Of a stretch of DNA of 64,000 nucleotides, positions 43,759 through 52,929 are shown piece after piece (position 1 is the stretch's first letter; every line of letters begins with the position of its first letter). The notes beneath the pieces are model-generated. The model was given only the letters and a program-made list of their open reading frames with translations. It was not told the origin of the DNA and did no database searches. The translations under genes were made by a program, and so were the position numbers. The stretch is from the NCBI RefSeq assembly GCF_016902445.1, contig NZ_JACSNX010000010.1, positions 1 to 64,000 of the forward strand, given 5' to 3'. This stretch comes from Oscillibacter valericigenes (GTDB lineage: Bacteria > Bacillota > Clostridia > Oscillospirales > Oscillospiraceae).

Positions 43759-43853
43759 GGTGATCGATCTCCTTTTCAAGTTCTCCCATCCGCCGCCCGG
43801 GGATGGGAGTTGGAATTGCCTTTATTATAGCCAGATTTTCCCCGAAATGCAAA

Positions 43854-44663
43854 TCACAAATCGTGCCACACCGGCTGGCCCTGCCGGAAGGTGCAGAACC
43901 GCCGGAAGCCGCACTCCCGGAGAAGGGCCTGCCCCTCCCGGATGGCGCAGCCCACGGCGTCCGGCGCGTGGGCGTCCGTGCCCAGGGTGATGACCTCGCC
44001 GCCCATGCCGCGGTACAGCTTCAGCCATTTGGCGTCCGGCAGGGGCGTGTTGCCCCGGTTGGTGTTCAGCTCGATGCCGATGCCCTTGGGGATGATGGTG
44101 CGGAAGATGTCCTCCATCTCTGCCTCAAAGCCGTCAAAGCTGACGTGCATGCCCCGGTTCTCGTTGAGATACCGCAGGGGCAGCGTCAGGTGGCCCAGCA
44201 CGTGGAAGCCGCCCCACCGGGCCAGCCGCTGGATCTGGCCCAGGTAGTCGGCCAGGCAGGCCTGGGTCTCCGCCTCGTCCCTGGGGGCCAGGCTGTACAG
44301 GTCCCGGCCGTCCATCTGCTCCGACAGGATGTGGATGGACCCGATGACGAAGTCCAGCGCCGGGGCCCGGGCCATGATGGCCTCGCTCCTGTCCAGGTCC
44401 CAGACGGCGTCTCCCAGCTCCACGCCCAGCCGCAGGCGGATCCGGTCCCCCACCGCCGCCTGGGCGGCGCGGAACTCCTCCGTCAGCGGGGCCCAGTCAT
44501 AGGTTTTGCGGGGCGCCGTGTTGCCGAACCAGATGGGCTCCACATGGTCTGTGAAGCAGATCTCCTGAAGCCCCTGCCGGATGGCGGCCTCCGCCATCTC
44601 GGTCATGGAGGAAAACGCGTCCGGCGAGACCCGGGAGTGGGTGTGATAGTCCGCGAAATACAT
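43854..44663 (-). CDS. PHP-family histidinol-phosphatase-like protein
   Basis: 269 residues. N-terminal metal site YHTHSRVSPD, FTDHVEP; the mid-region LGVELGDAV and GSIHIL; C-terminal LGTDAHAPDA. This metal-ligand set fits a PHP phosphoesterase of the HisK/YtvP branch. It sits immediately downstream of dnaJ with a 6-nt gap and so is probably translated on the dnaJ transcript. Without his genes nearby the phosphatase role is tentative. Confidence 0.88.
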   Translation of the reverse strand: MYFADYHTHSRVSPDAFSSMTEMAEAAIRQGLQEICFTDHVEPIWFGNTAPRKTYDWAPLTEEFRAAQAAVGDRIRLRLGVELGDAVWDLDRSEAIMARAPALDFVIGSIHILSEQMDGRDLYSLAPRDEAETQACLADYLGQIQRLARWGGFHVLGHLTLPLRYLNENRGMHVSFDGFEAEMEDIFRTIIPKGIGIELNTNRGNTPLPDAKWLKLYRGMGGEVITLGTDAHAPDAVGCAIREGQALLRECGFRRFCTFRQGQPVWHDL

Positions 44664-44669
44664 GGTGCC

Positions 44670-45809
44670 TCACTTCTTGAACTTCTTGAAGAAGTCCTTC
44701 CGGCCCTGAGTCTCGCTCTCGCCCATGGTCTCGGCGAACTTCCGCAGGGCCTCCTTCTGCTCCTTGTTCAGATTCTTGGGCGTCTCGATATAGACGGTGA
44801 CGTACTGGTCGCCCCGTCCCCGGCCGTTGATGGAGGGGATGCCCTTGCCCTTCAGGCGGAAGGTGGTGCCGGACTGGGTGCCCTCCGGCAGGGTGTACTT
44901 CACCTTGCCGTCGATGGTGGGGATCTCCAGCTCCGCCCCCAGCACCGCCTGGGTGAAGGTGATGGGCGCCTCGCACAGGACACTGGTGCCCTCCCGCCGG
45001 AACAGCTCATGGGGCCGGACGGTGATGGTGATCAGCAGGTCGCCCGCCGGGCCGCCGTTCTTGCCGGCGTTGCCCTGGCCCCGGATGGAGATGGTCTGGC
45101 CGTTGTCGATGCCGGCGGGGATGCTGGCCTGGATGGTCTTTTTCTTCCACACCATGCCGCTGCCCCGGCAGTCCTTGCAGGGCTGGTGGATGATGCGGCC
45201 CTTGCCGCCGCACTTGGCGCAGGGGGCGGAGGTGGCAAACACGCCCATGGGCGTCTGCCGCCGGACCTGGACCGTGCCGGTGCCGTGGCAGTCCGGGCAC
45301 ACCTCCGGCGAGGTGCCGGGGGCGCAGCCGCTGCCGTGGCAGGTGTCGCAGGTCTCGTACCGCTCCACGGTGACTTCCTTCTCACAGCCGAAGGCCGCCT
45401 CCTCAAAGCTGATGGCGATGGACATGCGGATGCTCTCGCCCCGCTGGGGGGCGTTGGGATTGGTGCGCCGTCCGCCGCCGAACCCGCCGCCGAAGAAGCT
45501 GCCGAAGATGTCCCCCAGGTCGCCGAAGTCGAAGCCCCCGTCGAACCCGCCGCCGAAGCCGCCGGCGCCGAAGTTGGGATCCACGCCCGCGTGGCCGTAC
45601 TGGTCGTACCGGGCCTTCTTGTCCGCGTCGGAGAGGACCTCATAGGCCTCGTTGACCTCCTTGAACTTCTCCTCCGCCGACTTGTCTCCGGGGTTCAGGT
45701 CCGGGTGGTACTTCCGGGCCATTTTCTTATATGCCTTTTTGATCTCGTCCTCCGAAGCCCCGCGGCTCACCCCCAGGACCTCGTAGTAGTCTCGTTTCTG
45801 TTCTGCCAT
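44670..45809 (-). CDS. dnaJ: Chaperone protein DnaJ
   Basis: 379 residues. J domain (1-70) with the HPD motif in YHPDLNPG, a Gly/Phe-rich linker of about 50 residues, then a zinc-binding domain with four CxxCxGxG repeats ([32 protein letters not shown]). A substrate-binding C-terminal domain follows. It stimulates DnaK ATPase. Separated from dnaK by about 200 bp that contain a palindromic repeat element. Confidence 0.97.
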   Translation of the reverse strand: MAEQKRDYYEVLGVSRGASEDEIKKAYKKMARKYHPDLNPGDKSAEEKFKEVNEAYEVLSDADKKARYDQYGHAGVDPNFGAGGFGGGFDGGFDFGDLGDIFGSFFGGGFGGGRRTNPNAPQRGESIRMSIAISFEEAAFGCEKEVTVERYETCDTCHGSGCAPGTSPEVCPDCHGTGTVQVRRQTPMGVFATSAPCAKCGGKGRIIHQPCKDCRGSGMVWKKKTIQASIPAGIDNGQTISIRGQGNAGKNGGPAGDLLITITVRPHELFRREGTSVLCEAPITFTQAVLGAELEIPTIDGKVKYTLPEGTQSGTTFRLKGKGIPSINGRGRGDQYVTVYIETPKNLNKEQKEALRKFAETMGESETQGRKDFFKKFKK

Positions 45810-45826
45810 AGAATCACCAACTTTTC

Positions 45827-45950
45827 AATTAGGAATTAGAAATTAGGAATGAGGAATTGTGGTGTCCGGCAAGGCCGGACGGATCTTATGGTTCCATCCG
45901 CCTGCGGCGGATTTCATAACTCCTAATTCCTAACTCCTAATTCCTAACTC
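45827..45950. repeat. Palindromic intergenic repeat, copy 1 (dnaK-dnaJ spacer)
   Basis: Flanking arms AGGAATTAGAAATTAGG and its partner CCTAATTCCTAACTCCTAAT are inverted. Between them lie a GTCCGGCAAGGCCGGAC hairpin (45864-45880) and an ATCCGCCTGCGGCGGAT hairpin. Copy 2 at 47914-48035 holds the same parts in reverse order, so the two copies are inverted relative to each other. Confidence 0.8.
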
Positions 45951-46009
45951 GCGCGAGCGTGCCGCGCAGGCGGGGTGTCCCCCCGCCCGCGCGGCCGCAT
46001 GATGTCTTG

Positions 46010-47860
46010 TTACTTCTTGTTGTCGTCATCGTCGACCACCTTGTAGTCGGCGTCGTAGTACTGGCCCTGCTGGCTGCCGGCATCGCCGCCGGCCTGCTGC
46101 TGGGCACCGCCCTGGGCGCCCTGGGGATTGGCCTGCTGGTACAGCTTCTCGCTGACGGCGTAGAAGGCCTGGGTCAGCTCGTCGGTGGCGGTCTTGATGG
46201 CCGCGGTGTCCGTGCCCTTCAGGGCCTCCTTCAGCTTGTCGATGCCGGCCTGGACCTTGTTCTTGTCGTCGGCGGGGATCTTATCGCCCATCTCGGAGAG
46301 GGTCTTCTCGCTCTGATAGACCATCTGGTCGGCCTGGTTGCGGACCTCGACCTCCTCCTTCAGCTTCTTGTCCTGGGCAGCATACTGCTCGGCTTCCTTC
46401 ACAGCCTTCTCGATGTCCTCCTTGCTCATGTTGGAGGAGGAGGTGATGGTGATGTGCTGCTCCTTGCCGGTGCCCAGGTCCTTGGCGGAGACGTTGACGA
46501 TACCGTTGGCGTCGATGTCGAAGGTCACCTCGATCTGGGGCACGCCGCGGCGAGCCGGGGCGATGCCATCCAGGTGGAAGCGGCCCAGGGACTTGTTGGC
46601 GGCAGCCATCTCCCGCTCGCCCTGGAGGACGTTGACCTCCACGCTGGTCTGGTTGTCGGCGGCGGTGGAGAAGATCTGGCTCTTCTTCACGGGGATGGTG
46701 GTGTTCCGGTCGATCAGCTTGGTGAACACGCCGCCCATGGTCTCAATGCCCAGGGACAGGGGGGTGACGTCCAGCAGCAGCAGGCCCTTCACGTCGCCGG
46801 TCAGCACGCCGCCCTGGAGGGCAGCGCCCATGGCCACGCACTCGTCGGGGTTGATGCCCTTGAAGCCCTCCTTGCCGGTGAGCTTCTTCACCTCGTCCTG
46901 CACGGCGGGGATCCGGCTGGAACCGCCCACCATCAGGACCTTGGAGATGTCGCTGCCGGTGAGGCCGGCGTCGTTCATGGCCTGGCGGACCGGGCCGGCG
47001 GTGGCCTCCACCAGGTGGGCGGTCAGCTCATTGAACTTGGCCCGGGTGAGGGTCAGATCCAGGTGCTTGGGGCCGGTGGCGTCGGCGGTGATATAGGGCA
47101 GGTTGATGTTGGTGGTGGTGACGCCGGACAGCTCCACCTTGGCCTTCTCGGCGGCCTCCTTCAGCCGCTGCATGGCCACCCGGTCGGTAGACAGGTCCAC
47201 GCCGTCGGTGCGCTTGAACTCGCTGACCATCCACTTCATGATGCACTCGTCGAAGTCGTCGCCGCCCAGGCGGTTGTTGCCGGCGGTGGCCAGCACCTCG
47301 ATGACGCCGTCGTCAATGTCCAGGATGGACACATCGAAGGTGCCGCCGCCCAGGTCGTACACCATGATCTTCTGGCTCTGCTCCTTATCCACGCCGTAGG
47401 CCAGGGCCGCGGCGGTGGGCTCGTTGATGATCCGCTTCACATCCAGGCCGGCGATCTTGCCGGCGTCCTTGGTGGCCTGGCGCTGAGAGTCGGTGAAGTA
47501 GGCGGGGACGGTGATGACCGCCTCGGTGACGGGAGCGCCCAGATAGGCCTCGGCGTCCGCCTTCAGCTTCTGCAGGATCATGGCGCTGATCTCCTGGGGG
47601 GTGTAGGACTTTCCGTCCACGGTGACCTTGTAGTCAGAGCCCATCTCCCGCTTGATGGAGGAGATGGTGCGGTCGGGGTTGGTGATGGCCTGGCGCTTTG
47701 CCACCTGGCCCACCATCCGCTCGCCGGTCTTGGAGAACGCCACCACAGACGGGGTGGTGCGGTTGCCCTCCGCGTTGGGGATGACCACGGCCTCGCCGCC
47801 CTCCATGACGGCCACGCAGCTATTTGTCGTACCTAAGTCGATACCGATAACCTTAGACAT
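46010..47860 (-). CDS. dnaK: Chaperone protein DnaK
   Basis: 616 residues from ATG 47860 ([17 protein letters not shown] upstream). Hsp70 ATPase domain with [25 protein letters not shown] and [11 protein letters not shown], then the linker [14 protein letters not shown] (about residues 360) and substrate-binding domain. The C-terminal tail ends [14 protein letters not shown] and is Gln-rich before that. Core heat-shock chaperone between grpE and dnaJ, with a palindromic repeat element on each side. Confidence 0.98.
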   Translation of the reverse strand: MSKVIGIDLGTTNSCVAVMEGGEAVVIPNAEGNRTTPSVVAFSKTGERMVGQVAKRQAITNPDRTISSIKREMGSDYKVTVDGKSYTPQEISAMILQKLKADAEAYLGAPVTEAVITVPAYFTDSQRQATKDAGKIAGLDVKRIINEPTAAALAYGVDKEQSQKIMVYDLGGGTFDVSILDIDDGVIEVLATAGNNRLGGDDFDECIMKWMVSEFKRTDGVDLSTDRVAMQRLKEAAEKAKVELSGVTTTNINLPYITADATGPKHLDLTLTRAKFNELTAHLVEATAGPVRQAMNDAGLTGSDISKVLMVGGSSRIPAVQDEVKKLTGKEGFKGINPDECVAMGAALQGGVLTGDVKGLLLLDVTPLSLGIETMGGVFTKLIDRNTTIPVKKSQIFSTAADNQTSVEVNVLQGEREMAAANKSLGRFHLDGIAPARRGVPQIEVTFDIDANGIVNVSAKDLGTGKEQHITITSSSNMSKEDIEKAVKEAEQYAAQDKKLKEEVEVRNQADQMVYQSEKTLSEMGDKIPADDKNKVQAGIDKLKEALKGTDTAAIKTATDELTQAFYAVSEKLYQQANPQGAQGGAQQQAGGDAGSQQGQYYDADYKVVDDDDNKK

Positions 47861-47913
47861 AATGATTGCCTCCAATTTATCTCGAAATTTTTATCATTGA
47901 TTGGAAATATACA

Positions 47914-48035
47914 GAATTAGGAATGAGGAGTTAGGAATTAGGAATTGTGGAATCCGCCTCCGGCGGATGAATTGGAATCTGCCCGGCTTTGCCGGACGCT
48001 CAATTCCTCATTCCTAATTTCTAATTCCTAATTCA
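47914..48035. repeat. Palindromic intergenic repeat, copy 2 (grpE-dnaK spacer)
   Basis: Shares the AT-rich arms with copy 1 (AATTAGGAATGAGGAGTTAG at the left; ATTCCTAATTTCTAATTCC at the right), with hairpins AATCCGCCTCCGGCGGAT and GCCCGGCTTTGCCGGAC in the opposite order. Its right end overlaps the grpE stop codon. Confidence 0.8.
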
Positions 48036-48647
48036 GTTCGCCACCTGCACGATGGCGTGCCGGATGACCTTGTCGCCCAGCATGAAGCCCGCCTGGAATA
48101 CCTGGCTCACCACATTCTCGCCGAAGTTCTCGTCGTCGATGTGCATGACGGCGTTGTGCTTCTCCGGGTCGAAGGGCGCTCCCTGGGCCTCGATCTCCGT
48201 GACGCCCAGCTTCTTCAGGATCTCCTGGTACTGGTGGAAGATCATCTCCAGCCCCTTCTTGTGGGGGGAGTCCTCGTCGCCCTCTGTGGACACGGCCCGC
48301 TCCAGGTTGTCGTACACCGCCAGGAACTCCCGGATGGTGTCCGCCTTGGCGTCCTGATAGAGGCTGTCCTTCTCCTTGGCGGTGCGCTTGCGGTAGTTGT
48401 CGTACTCCGCCGTCAGCCGCACGAACTGGTCCTTCACGGACTCCAGCTGCTTGGCGGCCAGCTCCGCTGCCTCCATCTGCTCCCGGGTCAGGGTGTAGGT
48501 CTTCTCCTTTTTCTTCCTGCCCTTGGGGGCCTTCTCCGTCTTCTCTGCGGTCTCCGGGGCTTCCTCTGCGGGGGGCGCCTCCTCCTGGGGCACCTCCTTC
48601 GGCTCCTCCGGAGTCTCTTCCGCGGGCCGCTTCGTCTCTTCGCTCAT
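48033..48647 (-). CDS. grpE: Nucleotide exchange factor GrpE
   Basis: 204 residues. An acidic, Pro/Glu-rich N terminus (1-50), the long dimerising coiled coil (ESVKDQFVRLTAEYDNYRKRTAKE) and a C-terminal beta-domain ending IRHAIVQVAN. Promotes ADP release from DnaK. It starts in an ATGA overlap with hrcA (AAGGAGGAT upstream in the hrcA end). Confidence 0.97.
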   Translation of the reverse strand: MSEETKRPAEETPEEPKEVPQEEAPPAEEAPETAEKTEKAPKGRKKKEKTYTLTREQMEAAELAAKQLESVKDQFVRLTAEYDNYRKRTAKEKDSLYQDAKADTIREFLAVYDNLERAVSTEGDEDSPHKKGLEMIFHQYQEILKKLGVTEIEAQGAPFDPEKHNAVMHIDDENFGENVVSQVFQAGFMLGDKVIRHAIVQVAN

Positions 48648-49687
48648 TTGTCTGTATCCTCCTTCGGGGGCAGCTCCTGTTTTCCAAACAGCCGCGTCAG
48701 CCCCTCCGCAAAGCCGGAGAGCCGGGCGGCCACCGCCCCGTAATCCATTCGTGTGGGTCCCACCACGCCGATCAGGCCCCGCATGTCGTCGCCGATGTCA
48801 TAGCTGGCCACCACCACGCTGGTGTCCTGCAGGGCCTCGCTGACGTTCTCCGGGCCGATCAGGATCTTCATGGGCCCCTCGTCCGGCACCGGGAGGTTCT
48901 CCTTGCTGTCGGACAAAAAGCTCATCAGCTGGTGGGCCTTGTCGGCGTCCCGGAACTCCGGCAGCTTCAGAAGCTGGCTGGCGCCCACGGTGAACACCTC
49001 TTTCTGCCCCGCCTCCTCCAGCACATCCGCCGCATAGGCGATGGTCTGGCTCAGCAACAGGAACATCTGGGGGGACACCTGCTCGGACACGTCCATCAGC
49101 CGCCGGTTCATCTCGTCGGCGGAGACGCCGGTGAAGTTGCTGTTCAGCAGATTCACCAGCACAGGCATCTGCTCGGCGTCCACCTTCAGCTGCATCCGCA
49201 GCAGCTGGCTCTTCACCCGGTTGTCGCCCATCATCATGACCACGATGCAGCTGTGCTCATCCACCTGCAGCAGCTCGAACCGCCGGGCGGTCATCTGCTT
49301 CTTGCCGCTGGCGGCCACATAGGCGGGATAGTTCATCAGGGAGCTCACCGCCCGGCCCGCCTGGGAGATCACCCGGTCCAGCTCCTCCATCTTCATCTGG
49401 AGGGACTGGTTGATCCGCTCCGTCTCCGCGATGGAGAGCCGCTGGCGCTCCATCAGCTCGTTGACGTACAGCCGGTAGCCCTTGGGGGAGGGCACCCGTC
49501 CGGCGGAGGTGTGGGGCTGTTCCAGATAGCCCAGCTCCGTCAGGTCCGACAGCTCGTTGCGGATGGTGGCGGAGCTGACGCCCCCCATCTCCGCGGCGAT
49601 GGCCTTGGACCCCACCGGCTCTGCCGTGCGGACGTAGTCCTCCACCACCACCTTCAGTATTTGCTTTTTCCGGTCCGTGAGCTCCAC
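48644..49687 (-). CDS. hrcA: Heat-inducible transcription repressor HrcA
   Basis: 347 residues if GTG 49687 is used (MELTDRKK, GAGGTG five bases before); an ATG at 49720 would add eleven residues. An N-terminal winged helix binds CIRCE (YLEQPHTSAGRVPSPKGYRLYVN), followed by a GAF-like domain. First in the hrcA-grpE-dnaK-dnaJ operon, it represses that operon through the perfect CIRCE 40 bp upstream. Confidence 0.95.
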   Translation of the reverse strand: MELTDRKKQILKVVVEDYVRTAEPVGSKAIAAEMGGVSSATIRNELSDLTELGYLEQPHTSAGRVPSPKGYRLYVNELMERQRLSIAETERINQSLQMKMEELDRVISQAGRAVSSLMNYPAYVAASGKKQMTARRFELLQVDEHSCIVVMMMGDNRVKSQLLRMQLKVDAEQMPVLVNLLNSNFTGVSADEMNRRLMDVSEQVSPQMFLLLSQTIAYAADVLEEAGQKEVFTVGASQLLKLPEFRDADKAHQLMSFLSDSKENLPVPDEGPMKILIGPENVSEALQDTSVVVASYDIGDDMRGLIGVVGPTRMDYGAVAARLSGFAEGLTRLFGKQELPPKEDTDK

Positions 49688-49726
49688 AAAAAGCACCTCT
49701 GGTCCAGAAGATCTGCGCATTTGGTT

Positions 49727-49753
49727 TTAGCACTCCTTCTCCCGGAGTGCTAA
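49727..49753. promoter_or_regulatory. CIRCE operator
   Basis: TTAGCACTC-N9-GAGTGCTAA without mismatch, just downstream of the hrcA promoter and 40 bp ahead of the hrcA start. Confidence 0.98.
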
Positions 49754-49757
49754 AATG

Positions 49758-49786
49758 AGTTTACCACCACGCCCCTCCATTGTCAA
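49758..49786 (-). promoter_or_regulatory. Sigma-A promoter of the hrcA operon
   Basis: TTGACA, 17 bp, TAAACT, directly upstream of CIRCE. Confidence 0.9.
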
Positions 49787-49859
49787 CGGATGGATATAAA
49801 CAAATTGTAAACAAATGTTGTGGGATCTTTGAACGTTTTTCCGCCCCTCAGACGCAGCG

Positions 49860-49886
49860 GGGCCAGCCGCCTGAGGCGGCTGGCCC
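49860..49886 (-). terminator. Hairpin after folT
   Basis: GGGCCAGCCGCC, loop, and its 12-base complement. No T run. Confidence 0.5.
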
Positions 49887-49895
49887 TCTGGACTC

Positions 49896-50513
49896 TCAGA
49901 TGCGGTTTTGAGGGGCTGCCGCGGCCGTGCGGGGCAGCATCCCCATCTGCCGGAGAGCCGGCTGCAGCGCCCGCAGCAGGACCACCAGCAGCACCGTCTG
50001 CACCGGCAGCATGATGAGGTTCTTTGCCGCGCTGAGGGAGGCGCTGGCATACCAGGTCTCCAGGCTGAAGCGGCCGTTGCTGTTGAGGATGGCCATCCAC
50101 AGCGCCCCCAGCACCACGTTCTGCACGTTGGTCAGCAGCTTGGCGCAGAAGATGCGCCAGATCCGCAGGGGCGCCCGGTACAAAAACAGGGCGTAGGTCA
50201 GCACCCCCAGCATGGTGGTCAGGGTGTAGCCGGGGAAAAAGGGATACCCGCCGCCCCCGGTGAGGAAGAAGCTGAGGATGTCCTCCGCAAAGGCGAACAG
50301 CAGGCCCAGCACCGGGCCGCAGACCCAGGCGCAGACGGACCGGGCCAGGAACCCCCAGGTGACTTTGGCGCCGCCGAACAGGGGCACCGACGGCACCTGG
50401 GCCAGCACCACGCACATGGCGATCATCAGGGCGGCGAACAGCAGCTTCCGCAGGTCCCGGAGCTCCCGGGAGGCGTCCCGCCAGTACCAGGCGGAAAAGG
50501 GGTGGGTGTACAT
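49896..50513 (-). CDS. folT: ECF transporter S component, folate family
   Basis: 205 residues from ATG 50513 behind AAGGAGG. Six membrane helices; early KVTWGFLARSVCAWVCGPV, later GGGGYPFFPGYTLTTMLGVL and RIFCAKLLTNVQNVVLGAL, a folate-group S-component pattern. It would capture folates for the shared ECF energy module encoded elsewhere. A tetrahydrofolate riboswitch lies in its leader, which supports the assignment strongly. Confidence 0.92.
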   Translation of the reverse strand: MYTHPFSAWYWRDASRELRDLRKLLFAALMIAMCVVLAQVPSVPLFGGAKVTWGFLARSVCAWVCGPVLGLLFAFAEDILSFFLTGGGGYPFFPGYTLTTMLGVLTYALFLYRAPLRIWRIFCAKLLTNVQNVVLGALWMAILNSNGRFSLETWYASASLSAAKNLIMLPVQTVLLVVLLRALQPALRQMGMLPRTAAAAPQNRI

Positions 50514-50591
50514 GAAAAGACCTCCTTCTGTTTTCGGCAGTCCGAAGCTCGGAAATGCCGCACAGAGGAAGGCCGAAACATCCCAGTATGC

Positions 50592-50696
50592 GGCAGCGGG
50601 ATGCGGGACACACACTGCGGGCTCGCGGCCCTTTCGTCCGGAAAGCAACTCCCCGTCTTTCCGGCACTGGAATGACACGTATGTCCCTACTCTGCC
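50592..50696 (-). promoter_or_regulatory. Tetrahydrofolate (THF) riboswitch
   Basis: The minus strand reads GGCAGAGTAG, AGTGCCGG, GACGGGGAGTTGC, CCGGACGAAAG and CGCATCCCGCTGCC in the order of the THF riboswitch consensus. The ends pair (GGCAG/CTGCC, P1). It lies between the folT promoter and its ribosome binding site, so it switches folT off when folate is ample. Confidence 0.9.
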
Positions 50697-50712
50697 TAGT
50701 TGGTTCCTGTCC

Positions 50713-50740
50713 ATTATACGGCTTTCGGGGAAAAAAGCAA
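50713..50740 (-). promoter_or_regulatory. folT promoter
   Basis: TTGCTT, 16 bp, TATAAT, 17 bp before the riboswitch 5' end. Confidence 0.8.
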
Positions 50741-50855
50741 GGCCTTCCTGCTTTTCTGCAGCAGGGGCCTGTCCTTTCCGCCGCCCCGGCTTGCGGGGAT
50801 CCCTCCCCTGTGCTAAGATGGCGGTAACCCGGAGGGAAGGAGAGGTCTTCACACC

Positions 50856-51368
50856 ATGGTCATTCTGATCACAGGCGCCTCCCACACAGGCAAGACCCTG
50901 CTGGCGCGGAGGCTTGTCAGAAAATACGGCTGTTCCTGCCTGTCCATGGACCTTCTGAAAATGGGGCTCATCCGAAGCGGCAATACGCATCTCACCCCGG
51001 AGGATGACCAAGAGCTGGAAGCCTGTCTGTGGCCCATCGTGCGGGAGATCATCAAGACCGCCGTCGAGAACCGCCAGGACCTGATCGTGGAGGGCTGCTA
51101 CGTCCCCGCCCGCTGGAGGTGGGACTTCCCGCCCGCCTATCTCCGGGAGATCCGGTTTTACTGCCTGGTGATGACCCCCGCATACGTCGAAGCGCATTTT
51201 TCGGACATCCAGAAATACGCCTGCGTGGTCGAGCGGCGCCTGGACGACTCCGCCTGCACGCAGGAAGCCCTGCTGGCAGACAACGCCCACTACCAGGAGA
51301 TGTGCCGGACCTGGGGGTATCCCTGCATCCTGATCGACCGGTCCTACCATGTGGAGCTCCCCGAATAG
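50856..51368 (+). CDS. Small P-loop kinase-like protein
   Basis: 170 residues. ATP-binding P-loop GASHTGKT (7-14), mid-region LIVEGCYVP, and a lid-like part with VERRLDDSAC. The pattern is that of a nucleoside or shikimate-type small kinase, but the substrate cannot be named. AAGGAGAGG upstream. Monocistronic, with a terminator. Confidence 0.75.
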   Translation: MVILITGASHTGKTLLARRLVRKYGCSCLSMDLLKMGLIRSGNTHLTPEDDQELEACLWPIVREIIKTAVENRQDLIVEGCYVPARWRWDFPPAYLREIRFYCLVMTPAYVEAHFSDIQKYACVVERRLDDSACTQEALLADNAHYQEMCRTWGYPCILIDRSYHVELPE

Positions 51369-51372
51369 GCGG

Positions 51373-51410
51373 AAAACACCCCAGGCCCGTTGGGCCTGGG
51401 GTGTTCTTTT
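51373..51410. terminator. Bidirectional terminator between kinase and rnfB
   Basis: AACACCCCAGGCCC, loop GTT, and its complement, followed by CTTTT on + and TTTTCC on minus. Confidence 0.88.
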
Positions 51411-51426
51411 GCTGAAAAGCCAGCCG

Positions 51427-52320
51427 TTACTGCGCGGCGCCGGCGGTCTCCGCAGCCTTTGCGGCAGCGGCCTTCTCCGCCTGGGCCTTCTTGATGGCCT
51501 TGTACTTCTCCTTCTCCTCCGCGGTGGCGATGGGAAGGATGGCGTCCCGCGGGCAGACCTTGGTGCAGAGCTTGCAGCCCACGCACTTGTCGTAGTCGAT
51601 GACGGCCACGCCGTTCACCACGTGGATGGCGTCCTTCTTGCACTCCTTCTGGCACAGGCCGCAGCCGATGCAGGAGTGAGAGCAGACGCTCATGGCGGCC
51701 TTGCCCTTGTCCTGGTTGGCGCAGGCCACGTGGACCTTCTTGGAGACGGGCACCTCGGTGATCAGGTGGCGGGGGCAGGCCTTGGCGCAGGCCATGCAGT
51801 CGGTGCACTTGTCCGGATCCACCACGGCGGCGCCGTTGGGGCCGATGGACATGGCGCCGAACTGGCAGGCGGCCACGCAGGAGCCGAAGCCCAGGCAGCC
51901 GAACTGGCACTCCAGAGGACCTGCGGCCACCTTGGTGGCGGACAGGCAGTCCTTCACGCCGATGTACTCATACCGCTTGACGGCGTTGGTGCCGCCGTTG
52001 CAGCGGACGAAGGCCACCTTCCGCTCGCCGGAGGGGGCAGCCTCGCCCATGATGGCGGCGATGGCAGCGTGGTTCTCCGCGCCGGCGGGGGCGCAGGCGT
52101 TCACCGGGGCCTCGCCGGCCAGGATGGCGGCGGCGCAGCCGGAGCAGCCGGGATAGCCGCAGCCGCCGCAGTTGGCGCCGGCCAAGTGGCTGAGGATCTC
52201 CTCTTCCCGGGGGTCCTTCTTCACCTCGAAGATCTTGGAGGCCACGGCCAGGACGAAGCCGAACACGGCGCCGAGGACACCCAGCACCACGACGGCAGCA
52301 ATGACATTACCGATATCCAT
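51427..52320 (-). CDS. rnfB: Rnf complex subunit RnfB
   Basis: 297 residues. N-terminal membrane helix, then a 4Fe-4S domain GANCGGCGYPGCSGC and several more Cys-rich clusters: CTDCMACAKACP, CIGCGLCQKECK and CVGCKLCTKVCP. It takes electrons from ferredoxin for the Rnf ion pump. The C-terminal tail is Ala/Lys/Glu-rich (from about 270). Last gene of rnfCDGEAB. Confidence 0.96.
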   Translation of the reverse strand: MDIGNVIAAVVVLGVLGAVFGFVLAVASKIFEVKKDPREEEILSHLAGANCGGCGYPGCSGCAAAILAGEAPVNACAPAGAENHAAIAAIMGEAAPSGERKVAFVRCNGGTNAVKRYEYIGVKDCLSATKVAAGPLECQFGCLGFGSCVAACQFGAMSIGPNGAAVVDPDKCTDCMACAKACPRHLITEVPVSKKVHVACANQDKGKAAMSVCSHSCIGCGLCQKECKKDAIHVVNGVAVIDYDKCVGCKLCTKVCPRDAILPIATAEEKEKYKAIKKAQAEKAAAAKAAETAGAAQ

Positions 52321-52338
52321 TTTTCCTCTTGCCTCCTC

Positions 52339-52929
52339 TTACCAGACCTTCAGGCCGGAGAAGCCCATGAACGCCAGGGCCATCAGACCTGCGGTGACCA
52401 GGGCGATGGGGAAGCCCTCAAACGCCTTGGGATAGTCCGCGAACACCAGGCGCTCCCGGATGCTGGCGAACAGCACGATGGCCAGCAGGAAGCCCAGGCC
52501 GCCGGTGATGCCGTAGACCACGGACTCGATGAAGTTGTAGCTGTTCTGCACGTTCAGCAGCACCACGCCCAGCACGGCGCAGTTGGTGGTGATCAGGGGC
52601 AGATAGATGCCCAGGGCCGTGTACAGGGAGGGCATGGACTTCTGCAGGAACATCTCGATGAACTGCACCAGCGCGGCGATGACCAGGATGAAGGCCACGG
52701 TCTGCATGTAGTCCAGGCCGAACCGGCCCAGCACGAACTCATCCACCACATAGCACACGGCGGAGGCCAGGCCCATGACGAACGTCACGGCGATGCCCAT
52801 GCCGACGGCGGTGTCGACTTTCTTGGAAACGCCCAGGAAGGGGCAGCAGCCCAGGAACTGAGAGAAAATGAAGTTGTTCACCAGGATGGCACCCAGGGTG
52901 ATGGAGAGAAGATTGGTGATCTGATCCAT
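52339..52929 (-). CDS. rnfA: Rnf complex subunit RnfA
   Basis: 196 residues, six membrane helices, with the RnfA/RnfE family motifs NNFIFSQFLGCCPFLGVS and ITTNCAVLGVVLLN. Part of the membrane core that carries Na+ or H+ and an embedded iron-sulfur centre with RnfE. Its ATG overlaps the rnfE stop (TAATG). Confidence 0.96.
   Translation of the reverse strand: MDQITNLLSITLGAILVNNFIFSQFLGCCPFLGVSKKVDTAVGMGIAVTFVMGLASAVCYVVDEFVLGRFGLDYMQTVAFILVIAALVQFIEMFLQKSMPSLYTALGIYLPLITTNCAVLGVVLLNVQNSYNFIESVVYGITGGLGFLLAIVLFASIRERLVFADYPKAFEGFPIALVTAGLMALAFMGFSGLKVW

Larger units (their letters stand above)
50514..50855. other. Leader and divergent region of folT
   Basis: Holds the folT promoter, the riboswitch, and a TGTTTCGGC/GCCGAAAACA stem just before the folT Shine-Dalgarno. 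The kinase gene on the other strand has AAGGAGAGG at about 50837. Confidence 0.6.
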
